DNA of 64,000 bases from Microcoleus sp. bin48.metabat.b7b8b9.023 (GCF_013299185.1 NZ_JAAFKG010000006.1:1-64000); one strand, 5' to 3'. Positions 42,567-52,006 are shown, counted from the first letter of the stretch. Made by a program: numbers and translations. The notes: generated by a model from the letters alone, not told the origin.

Positions 42567-43754
42567 ATGCTGAAACAGCCGAAACCTCAATATTCTGTAG
42601 CCTGGATTAGCAAACTAGCAGACATCCCCCAAGCATCATGGGATGCTTTGGCGATGCCACTCAAAACGCCATTTCTCGAATGGGATTGGCTTAACAATCT
42701 CGAAACTTCCGGTAGCGCGACAGGTAAAAACGGTTGGCTACCACATCACTTGACAGTCTGGCGAGACAAACAGTTGATTGCTTGTGCGCCGCTTTATGTC
42801 AAAAGTCACAGTTACGGCGAATTTGTATTCGATAATCAATGGGCTGATTTAGCTCAACGTTTGGGTATTGAATACTATCCCAAATTAATGGGAATGACTC
42901 CGTTTACCCCTACGGAAGGCTATCGGTTTTTGATTGCGGATGGGGAAGATGAGGATGAGTTAACTGGTATCATGGTAAGTGCGATCGACCATTTTTGCGA
43001 TCGGCACAACATCTCTGGTTGCAATTTCCTGTATGTCGATCCTGTCTGGCGCGATCGCATGGAACGTCACGGTTTTAGCGCTTGGCTGCACCACAGTTAT
43101 ATTTGGCAAAATCAAAGCCATCAAAATTTTGACAACTATCTAGGCACGTTTAATGCCAACCAGCGCCGCAATATCAAGCGCGAACGCAAGGCTGTGGAAA
43201 CGGCAGGTTTGTTGGTGAAAACTTTGACTGGCGATGAAATTCCCCAAGCGATGTTTGGGCAAATGTATGCTTTTTATGAGAATACTTGCGATAAGTTTGG
43301 TTGGTGGGGTAGCAAGTATCTGACTAAGCGGTTTTTTGAACAGTTGCACCACAATTATCGCGATCGCGTTTTGTTTGTCGCCGCCTACGATAAGGAAGAT
43401 GAGAGACAGCCGATGGGAATGTCTTTTTGTCTGTATAAGGGCGATCGACTTTACGGGCGTTATTGGGGTAGTTTGCAGGAAATTGACTGCTTGCACTTCG
43501 ATGCTTGTTACTATACACCGATCGAATGGGCGATCGATCGGGGCATCCAAACCTTCGATCCGGGTGCCGGCGGGAGGCACAAAAAAAGGCGCGGCTTTCC
43601 AGCTACGCCAAATTATAGTTTGCACCGATTTTATAACAACCGTTTGGCGCAAATTCTCAAGTCTTATATTGGTCAAATCAATGAGAGGGAACAGGAGGAA
43701 ATTGATTTAGTTAATCAGGATTTGCCTTTCAATCAGGATGATTCTTCGGATTAG
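42567..43754 (+). CDS. FemAB-like GNAT acyltransferase (DUF482 type)
   Basis: A 395-residue protein of the FemAB_like (PF04339-type) family, annotated in cyanobacteria as a GNAT or peptidoglycan-biosynthesis protein. Motifs include the N-terminal PFLEWDWLNNLETSG, NYLGTFNANQRRNIKRERK and, near the end, FDPGAGGRHKKRRGF. It is presumed to transfer an acyl or aminoacyl group; the acceptor is unknown and a cell-wall role is only inferred. No membrane segments. It follows the RibD-like gene by 53 bp and may share its transcript. Confidence 0.87.
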   Translation: MLKQPKPQYSVAWISKLADIPQASWDALAMPLKTPFLEWDWLNNLETSGSATGKNGWLPHHLTVWRDKQLIACAPLYVKSHSYGEFVFDNQWADLAQRLGIEYYPKLMGMTPFTPTEGYRFLIADGEDEDELTGIMVSAIDHFCDRHNISGCNFLYVDPVWRDRMERHGFSAWLHHSYIWQNQSHQNFDNYLGTFNANQRRNIKRERKAVETAGLLVKTLTGDEIPQAMFGQMYAFYENTCDKFGWWGSKYLTKRFFEQLHHNYRDRVLFVAAYDKEDERQPMGMSFCLYKGDRLYGRYWGSLQEIDCLHFDACYYTPIEWAIDRGIQTFDPGAGGRHKKRRGFPATPNYSLHRFYNNRLAQILKSYIGQINEREQEEIDLVNQDLPFNQDDSSD

Positions 43755-44066
43755 TCCGTGTTTGTAGTGAGGACTTCAGTCCTTTCTTGATGGATGAAGA
43801 AGGACTAAAGTCCTCACTACGAACCTGAAGGACTAAATTCCTCACTACGAACCTGGTTTTTTATGAGGAATTTGAGTTTTTTCCTGATGGATGAATGCGG
43901 ACTAAAGTCCTCACTACGAACCTAGTTTTTCATGAGGAATTGAGTTCTTTTCTTTTGGATAAACAAGGACTGAAGTCCTCACTACGAACCTGGTTTGTCA
44001 TGAGGACTGTGAGTTTTTTTTGGGATGAAGAAGGACTGAAGTCCTCACTACGAACCTTTTTTTGAT
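43755..44066. repeat. Array of AGGACTGAAGTCCTCACTACGAACC foldback repeats
   Basis: Five or so units of about 65-75 bp, each ending AAGTCCTCACTACGAACCT, run from 43762 to 44057, with intervening 'tcatgaggaa.ttgagtt' stretches. The first unit is inverted relative to the rest. A perfect foldback of the same family has entered the vapC gene at 54880-54940. Spacers between units are not unique, so this is not a CRISPR array. Confidence 0.85.
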
Positions 44067-44642
44067 TTAATTCAAGAATACTCGCCCGTCTTCTTGAATT
44101 TCCATCGATTTTGTATCGATGCCCAAGTCGGTTGTCGCGCCGAAATTTACTTGCAACATTCCTGTCGTCGCTGTGGCTTGCGGGCGAACCAGCATCAATC
44201 CGCCGTCTGGACGTTGGTAGGTGAGGGTGATTGGCACTTTGATGTTTGTGAGTACAATTTCCGATTGTTCGCCCAAAGTGCGCGGTGGGGTAAGGCCCAC
44301 TACTTGATAATTGATGACTGCATTGGTGGTATTCACCAGTTTAATTACTACCATACCGGATGTCGGCGTCACTCGCGCAGCGGGCATCGGGAAGCGGGGT
44401 GGCGCGTCTGTTGTTGCAGGTTTTGAGGGCATCCCGTTGGGGCTGGGACTTACAGCGGGACTAGGTTGGGCAACGGGCTTTCCTGTTCCCGGAGTGGCTG
44501 CGGGACTCGGTTGGGAAACGGGTTTTCCTTGTTGGGGCGGGGGGCCGCCTGCTTGGGAAAGTGTGGCTAGACTGACGAGTAAACCGCCGCAGGTGGCTGC
44601 TAGCAAGCTGATTTTGTTCAACGGTTGATTGTGGCGAAACAT
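44067..44642 (-). CDS. Secreted Pro-rich protein of unknown function
   Basis: A 191-residue protein. The signal peptide (about 1-31) ends near SQAGG. Residues about 32-85 are a Pro/Ser/Gln/Lys-rich linker with repeats of GKPV.QPSPA. Residues about 90-190 form a small beta-rich domain (MVVIKLVNTTNAVINYQVVG, ITLTYQRPDGG). It is probably periplasmic or extracellular. I do not recognise a family function. Linker repeats suggest length variation among strains. Confidence 0.75.
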   Translation of the reverse strand: MFRHNQPLNKISLLAATCGGLLVSLATLSQAGGPPPQQGKPVSQPSPAATPGTGKPVAQPSPAVSPSPNGMPSKPATTDAPPRFPMPAARVTPTSGMVVIKLVNTTNAVINYQVVGLTPPRTLGEQSEIVLTNIKVPITLTYQRPDGGLMLVRPQATATTGMLQVNFGATTDLGIDTKSMEIQEDGRVFLN

Positions 44643-44735
44643 AAATAACTCCTCACAAGTTCGATCGAGATTTCCAACAAAGTTTATGTTAGTCTATGCC
44701 CGAATTGAATTTTAATAGCTGGTTATGCGCCCGAG

Positions 44736-44930
44736 GTACAAATAATCAGGGTTTGAGGGGGAGATTTTTTTAACCGCAGAGGGCGCAGAGGGCGCAGAGG
44801 AAGAGGGGAAGAGGGAGGTTTTAGGGGCGAGATGTTTCTAATCAGGGTTTGAGGGGGAGATTTTTTAACCACAGAGGGCGCAGAGGAAGAGGGGAAGAGG
44901 GGAGGTTTTAGGGGCGAGATGTTTCTGATT
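44736..44930. repeat. Tandem duplication overlapping the 3' end of the kinase gene
   Basis: Two ~100-bp units, each starting AATCAGGGTTTGAGGGGGAG and ending GGGGCGAGATGTTTCT, contain GAGGGCGCAGAGG blocks. The right-hand unit includes the last codons of the kinase gene (stop at 44908). The left-hand unit therefore carries a noncoding copy of those codons. Confidence 0.8.
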
Positions 44931-46269
44931 TGTGGGCGGGGATGGTTACGGTAACAGCGGTTCCCCGATCGACTTGGCTGTCAATCCGGATTTGGCCGCG
45001 GTGGTTTTCGACAATGGCTTTGGCTATGGCTAATCCTAAACCGGAACCGGCGGCGCTGCGGTGGGTGCGGGCGGGATCTGCGCGGTAAAATCGATCGAAC
45101 AAATGCGGTAGCGCTTCCGGGGAAATCCCCATTCCGGTGTCTGTGACTTTGATTTGCAGTGCAGAATTGATTGGCGACGAATTTCTTTTGTTTTTAGCTG
45201 CCAACTGCAATTCTACTTCAATTTCCCCGCCAGAGGGCGTGTACTGTACGGCGTTGCTGACAATATTGGTAAACAGTCGCGCTAGTTGATCCCAGTCGCC
45301 TAAAACTGTAAAGTTATTTTCTGTGTCGGGCGAATCGATTATTTCCAAACAGAGAGAGAGATTTTGGGTAAGGGCGATCGCGAGTTGTTCTTCAATTACC
45401 TCCATCAACAAAGCATCGAGAGGAACATCAACCCACTGCTGCTGCACGATTCCGCTGTCTTGTCTGGCTAAAAATAGCAAATCGTCAACCAACCGCCCCA
45501 AACGGCGCGTCAGGCGTTCGATAACCTGTAGCTGTTGGTGTTGCTGCGGTTCGATGTCGGGTTCGGCCAAGGCTACTTGGACATTTGTTTGAATAGTGGC
45601 GATCGGATTTCTGAGTTCGTGGGAAGCATCGGCGGTAAACTGTTTGAGACGGCTGTAAGATTCTCGCACAGGTGCGATCGCCAATCCTGACAGCAACCAG
45701 CCAATAGCCGCCACGCAAATTAAAGTTAAACTCGCGCCCAAAATCAAATCAAAAATTAATTGGCGGATCGGTTTTGTCACTTCAAACCAAGGATGGCTGA
45801 CTCGCAAATATCCCAAAACTTGGCGGCCGATTTCCACACGCTGCGTAACTTGTCTGAGAGAATAGTTTTGATCCTGCAACTTATTATTAATTATCCAAAC
45901 CGTTTCGCCCGTGCGATTAGCGCGAATCGGCACATTCAGCGGTTCCGACAAAGTAGACCACAGCAACTCGCCCGTAGGACTGAACCATTCTAAATCAATG
46001 TGGTCGTCTTCTACTGCATCCGTGCTGTCTCGAAAACTCGTTTGAATATTAACTTGCAACTTAGTTTTAGCACCCCTACTCGAAGAACTTATCGGTTCGA
46101 TCGCGAGAGTTCGCTCTACTATTTCTACAACGTGATTGAGAGTGTCGTCGATGCGATCGATCAAAGTATTGCGAACGTAGAAATAGAAACCCGTGGCGAA
46201 TACAAGTAACAACACGGCAGTAACGGCAGTGTACCAAATAGCAAGGCGGCGGCGAGTAGTTTGAAACAT
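44908..46269 (-). CDS. Membrane sensor histidine kinase (orphan)
   Basis: A 453-residue kinase. Transmembrane helices at about 8-29 and 170-200 enclose a 140-residue periplasmic sensor domain. HisKA with the phosphorylated His is in FTADASHELRNPIATI (about 228), and HATPase_c has DQLARLFTNIVSNAVQYTP, DTGMGI and GSGLGLAIAKAI. HAMP is absent or minimal. No response regulator is next to it, so the partner must be elsewhere. The C-terminal codons take part in a tandem repeat (44736-44930) but the motifs are unaffected. Confidence 0.9.
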   Translation of the reverse strand: MFQTTRRRLAIWYTAVTAVLLLVFATGFYFYVRNTLIDRIDDTLNHVVEIVERTLAIEPISSSSRGAKTKLQVNIQTSFRDSTDAVEDDHIDLEWFSPTGELLWSTLSEPLNVPIRANRTGETVWIINNKLQDQNYSLRQVTQRVEIGRQVLGYLRVSHPWFEVTKPIRQLIFDLILGASLTLICVAAIGWLLSGLAIAPVRESYSRLKQFTADASHELRNPIATIQTNVQVALAEPDIEPQQHQQLQVIERLTRRLGRLVDDLLFLARQDSGIVQQQWVDVPLDALLMEVIEEQLAIALTQNLSLCLEIIDSPDTENNFTVLGDWDQLARLFTNIVSNAVQYTPSGGEIEVELQLAAKNKRNSSPINSALQIKVTDTGMGISPEALPHLFDRFYRADPARTHRSAAGSGLGLAIAKAIVENHRGQIRIDSQVDRGTAVTVTIPAHKSETSRP

Positions 46270-46706
46270 GGGAAATTTGGAAATAACGAACCGCGAAGAC
46301 GCAAAGAGCGCGAAGTAAGAAAAGAGGAAGAGAATTTTAAAGGGATGTTGAAGTAATAACTATTAACCAACCATTCACAAGTATAACGCTCTGCGAGTGC
46401 ATCTGGTATTTTGCAATGGTTCTCGCATTCCGGCAGACAATTTATTAGTAACAACCACATATTTACTGCCACAATGCTAGAGTCCCTAGGAATATATTTG
46501 CAAAAATGAGATGCGCCTTGCTCTGTTCTTCTATTCTTATCTTCCTTTGCGCCCTTCGCGACGAAAGCGGTTCGTTTTAAATCTCAAATCCATGCTACCC
46601 GGTTAACCGACCCGACAGAGTGAGGAAATCCGATTGACACGACCTGCGTATTTGATGAGAAAATAAATGAATTAAACTGCTTAATATTAAAGGATGAACG
46701 TTATCA
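46270..46706. other. Divergent spacer kinase / ftsH
   Basis: No gene. 46295-46330 (AACGAACCGCGAAGACGCAA) and 46545-46580 (its partial complement, CTTCGCGACGAAAGCGGTTCG) form the arms of a long imperfect foldback. 46500-46516 is a solo end of the GGGAGCATCTCA MITE family (GCAAAAATGAGATGCGCC). The ftsH promoter must be in 46590-46700. Confidence 0.6.
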
Positions 46707-48575
46707 ATGGCAATTAAAGACCAGCCCCAACCCCCTCGTTTTCGGCAAATCAGCAATATCGTGTTATTGCTATCAAGCTTGTTTCTGCTAGCAAACATCT
46801 TTTTGCCCAATTTGTTCGGCCCCCAAATTCCCCAAGTGCCTTACAGTTTGTTCGTCCATCAAGTCCAAGAACAAGATGTAGTTAGAGCTTCGGTAGGTCA
46901 AAATGAAATTCGCTACCAACTCAAAGGCGAAGGCGACAAACCAGGACAAGTTTTGTCAACTACGCCAATTTTTGACCTGGAACTGCCTAAACTTTTGCAA
47001 GAAAAAGGCGTTGAATTTGCGGCAACTCCGCCTTCTAAAAATGGCTGGATTGGCAGTGTTTTAAGCTGGGTAGTGCCGCCGCTGATTTTTGTGGCAATAT
47101 TTCAATTTTTCATGAACCGGGGCGGTGGCGGGCCGCAGGGTGCGCTGTCGATCGGCAAAAGCAAGGCTAAGGTCTACGTGGAAGGAGACTCGGCGAAAAT
47201 TACGTTTGCTGATGTCGCTGGAGTAGAAGAGGCTAAAACAGAATTAGTTGAGGTTGTTGAGTTCCTGAAAACTCCAGACAGATTTACGGCAATTGGCGCG
47301 CGAATTCCGAAGGGTGTGCTGTTAGTCGGGCCGCCGGGAACTGGCAAAACGCTGTTAGCCAAAGCAGTGGCTGGTGAAGCTGGTGTGCCGTTTTTTAGCA
47401 TCTCCGGTTCGGAGTTTGTCGAACTGTTTGTCGGTGTTGGTTCTGCGAGAGTCCGAGATTTATTCGAGCAGGCTAAGAAGCAAGCTCCTTGTATTATTTT
47501 CATTGATGAATTGGATGCGATCGGCAAATCTCGCAGCACTAACGCTGCATTCGGCGGGAATGACGAACGCGAACAAACTCTCAATCAACTATTAACTGAA
47601 ATGGATGGTTTTGCAGCGGGTAATACTACGGTAATTGTACTCGCTGCAACGAACCGCCCGGAAAGTTTAGATGCTGCTTTGTTGCGCCCAGGCCGTTTCG
47701 ATCGCCAAGTTTTAGTCGATCGCCCGGATTTATCTGGCCGCGAAGCAATTTTGAACATTCACTCTCAAAAAGTGAAGTTGGGCCCGGATATTGACTTAAA
47801 GGCCGTCGCCACTCGTACCCCCGGTTTTTCGGGCGCAGACTTGGCAAATTTGGTCAATGAAGCTGCCTTGCTAGCTGCCCGTAACAAGCGCCTCACTGTG
47901 GCACAGGAAGACTTCTATGAGGCATTTGAGCGCGTTGTAGCTGGCTTGGAAAAGAAGAGCCGGGTGCTCAACGAAAAAGAGAAAAAGATTGTGGCTTATC
48001 ACGAAGTCGGGCACGCCATGGTTGGCGCTGTGATGACTGGCGGCGGCGAAGTGTCGAAAATCTCGATCGTCCCGCGCGGTATGGCTGCATTGGGTTACAC
48101 GTTGCAAGTACCGACGGAAGATCGTTTCTTGTTGGATGAATCGGAATTGCGCGGTCAAATTGCTACACTACTTGGAGGGCGATCGGCTGAGGAAGTCGTA
48201 TTTGGTAGCATCACTACCGGCGCTTCCAATGACTTGCAAAGGGCGACTGATTTAGCAGAGAGAATGGTAACAACTTACGGTATGAGTAAGGTGTTGGGGC
48301 CTCTAGCTTACGATCGCGGCCAACAAGCAATGTTCCTCAACGATGGGATGGGAAATGCTCGCCGTGCGGTGAGTGCTCAAACTGCGGAGGCGATCGATCA
48401 AGAAGTCAAAGAAATCGTTGAAACCGCACATCAGCACGCTTTGGATATTCTGAAAGCCAATCGGGAATTGCTGGAAACAATCACGCAGCAACTGTTAGAA
48501 ACTGAAGTAGTTGAAGGCGAAGCTTTGCACAAATTACTGGCTGAAGTGCTGCCTTTAGATAAGGTTGTGGCTTGA
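46707..48575 (+). CDS. ftsH: ATP-dependent zinc metalloprotease FtsH
   Basis: A 622-residue membrane protease. Transmembrane helices at about 15-37 and 110-132 flank a lumenal/periplasmic domain. The AAA+ module has Walker A GPPGTGKT (about 208-215), Walker [12 protein letters not shown] and the second region of homology [19 protein letters not shown]. The protease domain has the zinc motif HEVGH starting at His432. In cyanobacteria FtsH hexamers degrade damaged D1 protein and other membrane proteins. Several paralogues usually exist, and I cannot tell which one this is. Confidence 0.96.
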   Translation: MAIKDQPQPPRFRQISNIVLLLSSLFLLANIFLPNLFGPQIPQVPYSLFVHQVQEQDVVRASVGQNEIRYQLKGEGDKPGQVLSTTPIFDLELPKLLQEKGVEFAATPPSKNGWIGSVLSWVVPPLIFVAIFQFFMNRGGGGPQGALSIGKSKAKVYVEGDSAKITFADVAGVEEAKTELVEVVEFLKTPDRFTAIGARIPKGVLLVGPPGTGKTLLAKAVAGEAGVPFFSISGSEFVELFVGVGSARVRDLFEQAKKQAPCIIFIDELDAIGKSRSTNAAFGGNDEREQTLNQLLTEMDGFAAGNTTVIVLAATNRPESLDAALLRPGRFDRQVLVDRPDLSGREAILNIHSQKVKLGPDIDLKAVATRTPGFSGADLANLVNEAALLAARNKRLTVAQEDFYEAFERVVAGLEKKSRVLNEKEKKIVAYHEVGHAMVGAVMTGGGEVSKISIVPRGMAALGYTLQVPTEDRFLLDESELRGQIATLLGGRSAEEVVFGSITTGASNDLQRATDLAERMVTTYGMSKVLGPLAYDRGQQAMFLNDGMGNARRAVSAQTAEAIDQEVKEIVETAHQHALDILKANRELLETITQQLLETEVVEGEALHKLLAEVLPLDKVVA

Positions 48576-48591
48576 GTTTAAAAGGGTTTAA

Positions 48592-48701
48592 TAGGACTTA
48601 CGCATGAGAGTCCAGAAACCGGGTTTTTACTGAGAATACTTTGTTAGCATTGCAGATTCGCTCAAAAACCCGGTTTCTTTATTCGGAGTACATAAGTCTT
48701 G
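48592..48701. repeat. Foldback repeat downstream of ftsH
   Basis: AGGACTTACGCA..GAAACCGGGTTTTT pairs with AAAACCCGGTTTC...ATAAGTCTT across about 110 bp. It could serve as the ftsH terminator. Partial relatives are at 12258-12290 and 30979. Confidence 0.65.
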
Positions 48702-48711
48702 TTTAATTAAA

Positions 48712-48752
48712 CCGCAGATTAACGCAGATGATTTGTAATCATCTGCGTTTTT
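48712..48752. terminator. Hairpin with ACGCAGATGATT arms
   Basis: AACGCAGATGATT-tgt-AATCATCTGCGTT followed by TTTT: 13-bp stem with 3-nt loop and T-run on the plus strand. It is suitable as a terminator behind ftsH and as the end of the leftward DUF2442 gene. It also belongs to the CGCAGAT repeat family (compare 18245-18327). Confidence 0.65.
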
Positions 48753-48767
48753 TGATATCGTAAATTG

Positions 48768-49031
48768 TCAAGCAGAAGGCTTCGGAGCCGGTGCCCCTCG
48801 CAGCATTCCTTCTGTACTGAGGTCTTCATCGATTTCTTCCCAGTGAATGCCATAACCTCCTCCACATACTTCCCATTTTGCCCTTTGATCGGGAGTTGCA
48901 TTAAACAATCTGGGATACCAAATTAAAGGCACGGTAATGATTCGTCCATCCATCAAATCAACGCTAATTGTTTCTTCAGTAAAATGAATTTCCTTAACTC
49001 TCTCGTCCGCTCGAATCGCCAAAATACCCAT
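48768..49031 (-). CDS. DUF2442-family protein
   Basis: An 87-residue DUF2442 protein. The central part DGRIITVPLIWYPRL and IGIHWEEIDEDLSTEGML-type end (here YGIHWEEIDEDLSTEGML) match the family. DUF2442 genes commonly follow DUF4160 genes and the pair is thought to be toxin-antitoxin-like, with DUF2442 as the probable antitoxin; this is family knowledge, not proven here. The start overlaps the preceding gene by 38 bp, so the two are translationally linked. Confidence 0.87.
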   Translation of the reverse strand: MGILAIRADERVKEIHFTEETISVDLMDGRIITVPLIWYPRLFNATPDQRAKWEVCGGGYGIHWEEIDEDLSTEGMLRGAPAPKPSA

Positions 49032-49248
49032 ACCAAGCCTCCAATAAAGTTTGTTGATTTTCTTGTACTACCGACTGTATTTTCCGAAGTTCTTTAGCGC
49101 TAAAACCAAGGTTGTTCGCTAAACTGACTGGCTCCAGCCAAAATTTAACCGATGATTTGTCTCGGTCAATATGAACATGAGGTGGTTCATTCGGTTCATG
49201 GCTGTAAAAGTAAAGTCGGTAAGGGCCTACTCGTAAAATAGTTGGCAT
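48994..49248 (-). CDS. DUF4160-family protein
   Basis: An 84-residue DUF4160 protein. MPTILRVGPYRLYFYSHEPNEPPHVHIDR (quoted in part: YRLYFYSHEPNEPPHVH) with ...KFWLEPVSLANN is diagnostic. It is paired with the overlapping DUF2442 gene and likely forms a small toxin-antitoxin-like operon. A remnant of a Panacea gene lies immediately upstream (49300-49446). Confidence 0.88.
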   Translation of the reverse strand: MPTILRVGPYRLYFYSHEPNEPPHVHIDRDKSSVKFWLEPVSLANNLGFSAKELRKIQSVVQENQQTLLEAWYGYFGDSSGRES

Positions 49249-49299
49249 AATTCCAGGTTATACAACATTTTAATGCGAATTTCTGTATCTTGTCTTTTT

Positions 49300-49446
49300 T
49301 TATGCTTCTTCGATGACACGGCTTTTGTAAAATTTTCTCATTGATTCCTTGGTAATAATAGCATGAGAAGGTTCATCTTTTGGTAACTCACCTCTAGCAT
49401 TAATCCAAGGATCTTCGCGTCGCACCATCAATTCTAACTCATAAGA
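49300..49446 (-). pseudogene. 3' remnant of a Panacea (DUF4065) antitoxin gene
   Basis: The 49 last codons, including the stop, of a second copy of the gene at 53848-54324. It contains RREDPWI.ARG.LPKDEPSHAIITKE and a VIEE-type end. The match to 53848-53994 is clear at DNA level, with scattered changes. Toward its missing 5' part it stops abruptly at a GCGGTTGAAACCGC repeat (49451-49503), so a repeat-associated deletion probably removed the rest. Confidence 0.85.
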
Positions 49447-49675
49447 TGATTGGGCGGTTGAAACCGCTTCTACACAAACAAAGTCTGCCTCCGCAGACTA
49501 AAAAATAAAGGAGTTATTTAAGCCAGATTTGGTATAATTGAAATTTTACCCTCTGTCAAAAATTTGTAGGGGCGGGTTCACCAACAATAATTGCCTAAAA
49601 CCCACAATCTCCTAAACCCGCCCCCACCCAACGGTAAATCACTTTTAAAATACAAGGTTTAGTTAAGGATTTGTT
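49447..49675. repeat. Repeats between the Panacea remnant and the next gene
   Basis: 49451-49503 is a single-arm GCGGTTGAAACCGC repeat with CTGCCTCCGCAGACTAAAAA. 49567-49626 is a short GGGGCGGGTTCACCAACAAT / AAACCCGCCCCC foldback related to the insertion in the RibD-like gene. No gene is seen. Confidence 0.75.
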
Positions 49676-50002
49676 ATGAATATTTTGGTAAAAAACTATT
49701 GTGTAATGGTTGAATTTCCAGATGTGAGTGGGGCTGAACACTTAGAAATGTTGCAACTTAGAGATGAGTTGGCAAAAGTTGAATCTCAACTGAGTGAGGA
49801 AGAGAAAGGTTTATTAGCAAAGGCCGATGGACGGTTAGTGGAACAAGCAAGGGAGTTTTATGAGGAGTTGTCAAAATTTGTGGATTTAACCGAGAAGCGC
49901 AAATTTGAGGAGATTACACCTCAGCGTTGGTGGTGGTATTTGGATGTTTTGGCATTGTTGCCGAATTTGAGGAAACAAGAGTTGACAAGCGGTGTTGTTT
50001 GA
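49676..50002 (+). CDS. Small hypothetical protein
   Basis: A 108-residue acidic, helical protein with no signal peptide or membrane segment. 'LRDELAKVESQLSEEEKGLLAKADGRLVEQAREFYEEL' (about 28-65) looks like a helical hairpin. I recognise no family. The start is supported weakly; an internal ATG at residue 11 is an alternative. It is convergent with the NB-ARC gene, 10 bp apart. Confidence 0.6.
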   Translation: MNILVKNYCVMVEFPDVSGAEHLEMLQLRDELAKVESQLSEEEKGLLAKADGRLVEQAREFYEELSKFVDLTEKRKFEEITPQRWWWYLDVLALLPNLRKQELTSGVV

Positions 50003-50011
50003 AGCGTTTAT

Positions 50012-51388
50012 TCATTGTCGAGTTTTGATATACTGCTTCAGTACAGGTGACAGAGTGTAAAGACTTGCCTGTTTTTCGATCCAACAGCGCCGCGATAAAG
50101 ATTGGAGCGCGTTTAGCAAATCTGATGATGATATTTGTCCATGTTGTAGCAATTTGGCGAAGTTGACTGGCTGGTTTTCTGTCGCCAACAAGGACAGGAC
50201 TTGTTTTTCTAGTTCGGAAGTGCGATCGAACTGCTGCTGTAAAACATCTTTCAAATCTTCGGGTAACAATATGGTATCATCTAGTAATAATTCTGTCGCG
50301 CCGATTCCCAATTCTTGAATCAAAGTCGCCACGCTTTTTAACCATAGCGGGTTGCCTTCATAGCGGTGAATGAGTGCTTCACTGTTGTCAATTTCTTCTA
50401 ACCCACAATCTCTCAGGATTTCCCGTCCGGCTGCGATGTCTAAACCTACCAGTTGTAAGGTACGAATGGGAGTATTTTGGTTTTTAAATTGAGTCACTTC
50501 TCTCGGTTGTTCCCAACCAATTAGCATAAAGCAACTTTTATGAGATAATTTTTCTATCTGTTTGAATAAAGAGCGATATTCTTCGTAGTCTGGTTTATAC
50601 TTTCCTGCCAATTCGCCGCTACAGAAAAGGTTGTGAACGTCATCCAAGACTATTAAACAGCGATGCTTTTGTAAATACTTAATCACCGGTAAGCGTTTCT
50701 GGTTGGTTGGGGAATCTAGTTTTTCTGACTGGGAAAAAAACTGTATTAGTTTATGTTCAAATTCATCTAGGGTGTGCGATGCGTCTATGCTGCACCAAAT
50801 AACGTACTCAAACTCCTCTTTAATTTGTTGTACGAGTTGTACTGCTAGGGTTGTTTTGCCGATTCCACTGATGCCGGTGAGGGCTATGAGGCGGCTGTTT
50901 TGTTGTAGAATCCAGGTTGTGAGGGTTTGGAGTTGGGGGGTGCGATCGAAGAAATCACCCAACTCCGGCATTTCGCTTAAATCTTGATGTGAGGTTTGAG
51001 GTTGTTTTGGGTTAGATGTTTCCTGATTTGGTGGGTGTGAGTTTTGTGTATCTGGTGAATGTAACGTTTCTCCACAGATGTTAAAACTACCAATTTTGTT
51101 GTGATGCTGTTCCAAATGTGAAACTATCGAGACTTGCAACCTCTCTATTGCCGATCTAAAATTTGTTTTACTAACATCTTCTCCCAACTCTTCTGAAAGT
51201 ATCTGCCATAACTTTGAGCCAACATCCCTAACATAACTCTCATTACAGTGAATCTCCTCGGCAATTTTGGTATATTTCTCACCTTGCATGGTTCCTCGCA
51301 GAATTGCCTCTTGTAAGTTATCGAGGTGCTGACCCGTTTTGGCAAATACCATCTCGTCAGCTATTTGTAACACTTCATTGAGATTCAT
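50012..51388 (-). CDS. NB-ARC STAND ATPase with vMAP-type N-terminal domain
   Basis: A 458-residue protein. Residues 1-90 resemble the N-terminal helix-turn-helix of vWA-MoxR-associated proteins in cyanobacteria (MNLNEVLQIADEMVFAKTG..L..LQEAILRG). A Gln/Ser/Pro-rich linker follows (about 108-140). The NB-ARC domain has Walker A TGISGIGKTT (171-180), Walker B CLIVLDDVHNL and a winged helix at about 390-455. It stops there: no WD40, TPR or other sensor repeats follow. Such proteins are candidate signal-transducing or immune NTPases; sensor and effector would have to be separate. A potential partner gene is not obvious nearby. Confidence 0.82.
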   Translation of the reverse strand: MNLNEVLQIADEMVFAKTGQHLDNLQEAILRGTMQGEKYTKIAEEIHCNESYVRDVGSKLWQILSEELGEDVSKTNFRSAIERLQVSIVSHLEQHHNKIGSFNICGETLHSPDTQNSHPPNQETSNPKQPQTSHQDLSEMPELGDFFDRTPQLQTLTTWILQQNSRLIALTGISGIGKTTLAVQLVQQIKEEFEYVIWCSIDASHTLDEFEHKLIQFFSQSEKLDSPTNQKRLPVIKYLQKHRCLIVLDDVHNLFCSGELAGKYKPDYEEYRSLFKQIEKLSHKSCFMLIGWEQPREVTQFKNQNTPIRTLQLVGLDIAAGREILRDCGLEEIDNSEALIHRYEGNPLWLKSVATLIQELGIGATELLLDDTILLPEDLKDVLQQQFDRTSELEKQVLSLLATENQPVNFAKLLQHGQISSSDLLNALQSLSRRCWIEKQASLYTLSPVLKQYIKTRQ

Positions 51389-51625
51389 GGAGTATCGTGA
51401 ATGTTGTGATTTTCCGTATTATACCTAACATTTTCCAACATTTTCTGGCATTTTCCAACATTTTTATCGTAGCGAGTTTGAATTGCCAACAAAATTGCCA
51501 ACAAAACTGAGCTTTTTTGGCTAGACAAAGCTGGGGTTTATAGAAAATGATTGGATAAGCTGTTAAGCTGTCGTGCATTTAAATTGTAAATTAAGGCGGA
51601 TAGCGGAGAACAAGGAGCGCACAAT

Positions 51626-52006
51626 ATGAACTACCAGCGATTAGTTTGTCAAGTTTCCCTGGCTTGCTTTGCAGTTTTTTGTATGGAAGGTTTGCAACCA
51701 CGAGAAGTAATGGCTAAATTGTTTCGCTCCCTGTATGCCGGACAACATGATTGGGTAACGTGGACTCTTGCTCCAGGGAGTTATGTCCTTAAGGCAAGTA
51801 CCCTCTTAAATCTTGGCGATGTTGACATTGAGATTTATGACACTACAGATCAGAGATTTGCAAAGGGTAACAAGTTAGGGAGTGAAACCATTTTCTTTAA
51901 CGTTCCTCAAGGAGCAGAAGGGGATTTCAAGATCAAGTACAGTATGCCTTTGTGCGTCAATCCAGCGGGTGCATGCGCTGTGAATATTGATATATTCAGC
52001 CAATAA
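51626..52006 (+). CDS. Small secreted protein of unknown function
   Basis: A 126-residue protein. The signal peptide (about 1-27) is followed by a beta-rich domain with 'GQHDWVTWTLAPGSYVLKAS' and 'GDVDIEIYDTTDQRF', reminiscent of small pre-peptidase-C-like or bacterial lectin-like domains but not close to one. One Cys pair (PLCVNPAGACAVN) near the end may form a disulfide. The start follows AAGGAGCGCACAAT, a strong Shine-Dalgarno. Alone. Confidence 0.75.
   Translation: MNYQRLVCQVSLACFAVFCMEGLQPREVMAKLFRSLYAGQHDWVTWTLAPGSYVLKASTLLNLGDVDIEIYDTTDQRFAKGNKLGSETIFFNVPQGAEGDFKIKYSMPLCVNPAGACAVNIDIFSQ

Noticed and set aside
43762-44057. Regular repeats considered as a CRISPR array
   Set aside because: Units are self-complementary and spaced irregularly, intervening sequences resemble each other, and no cas gene is present.
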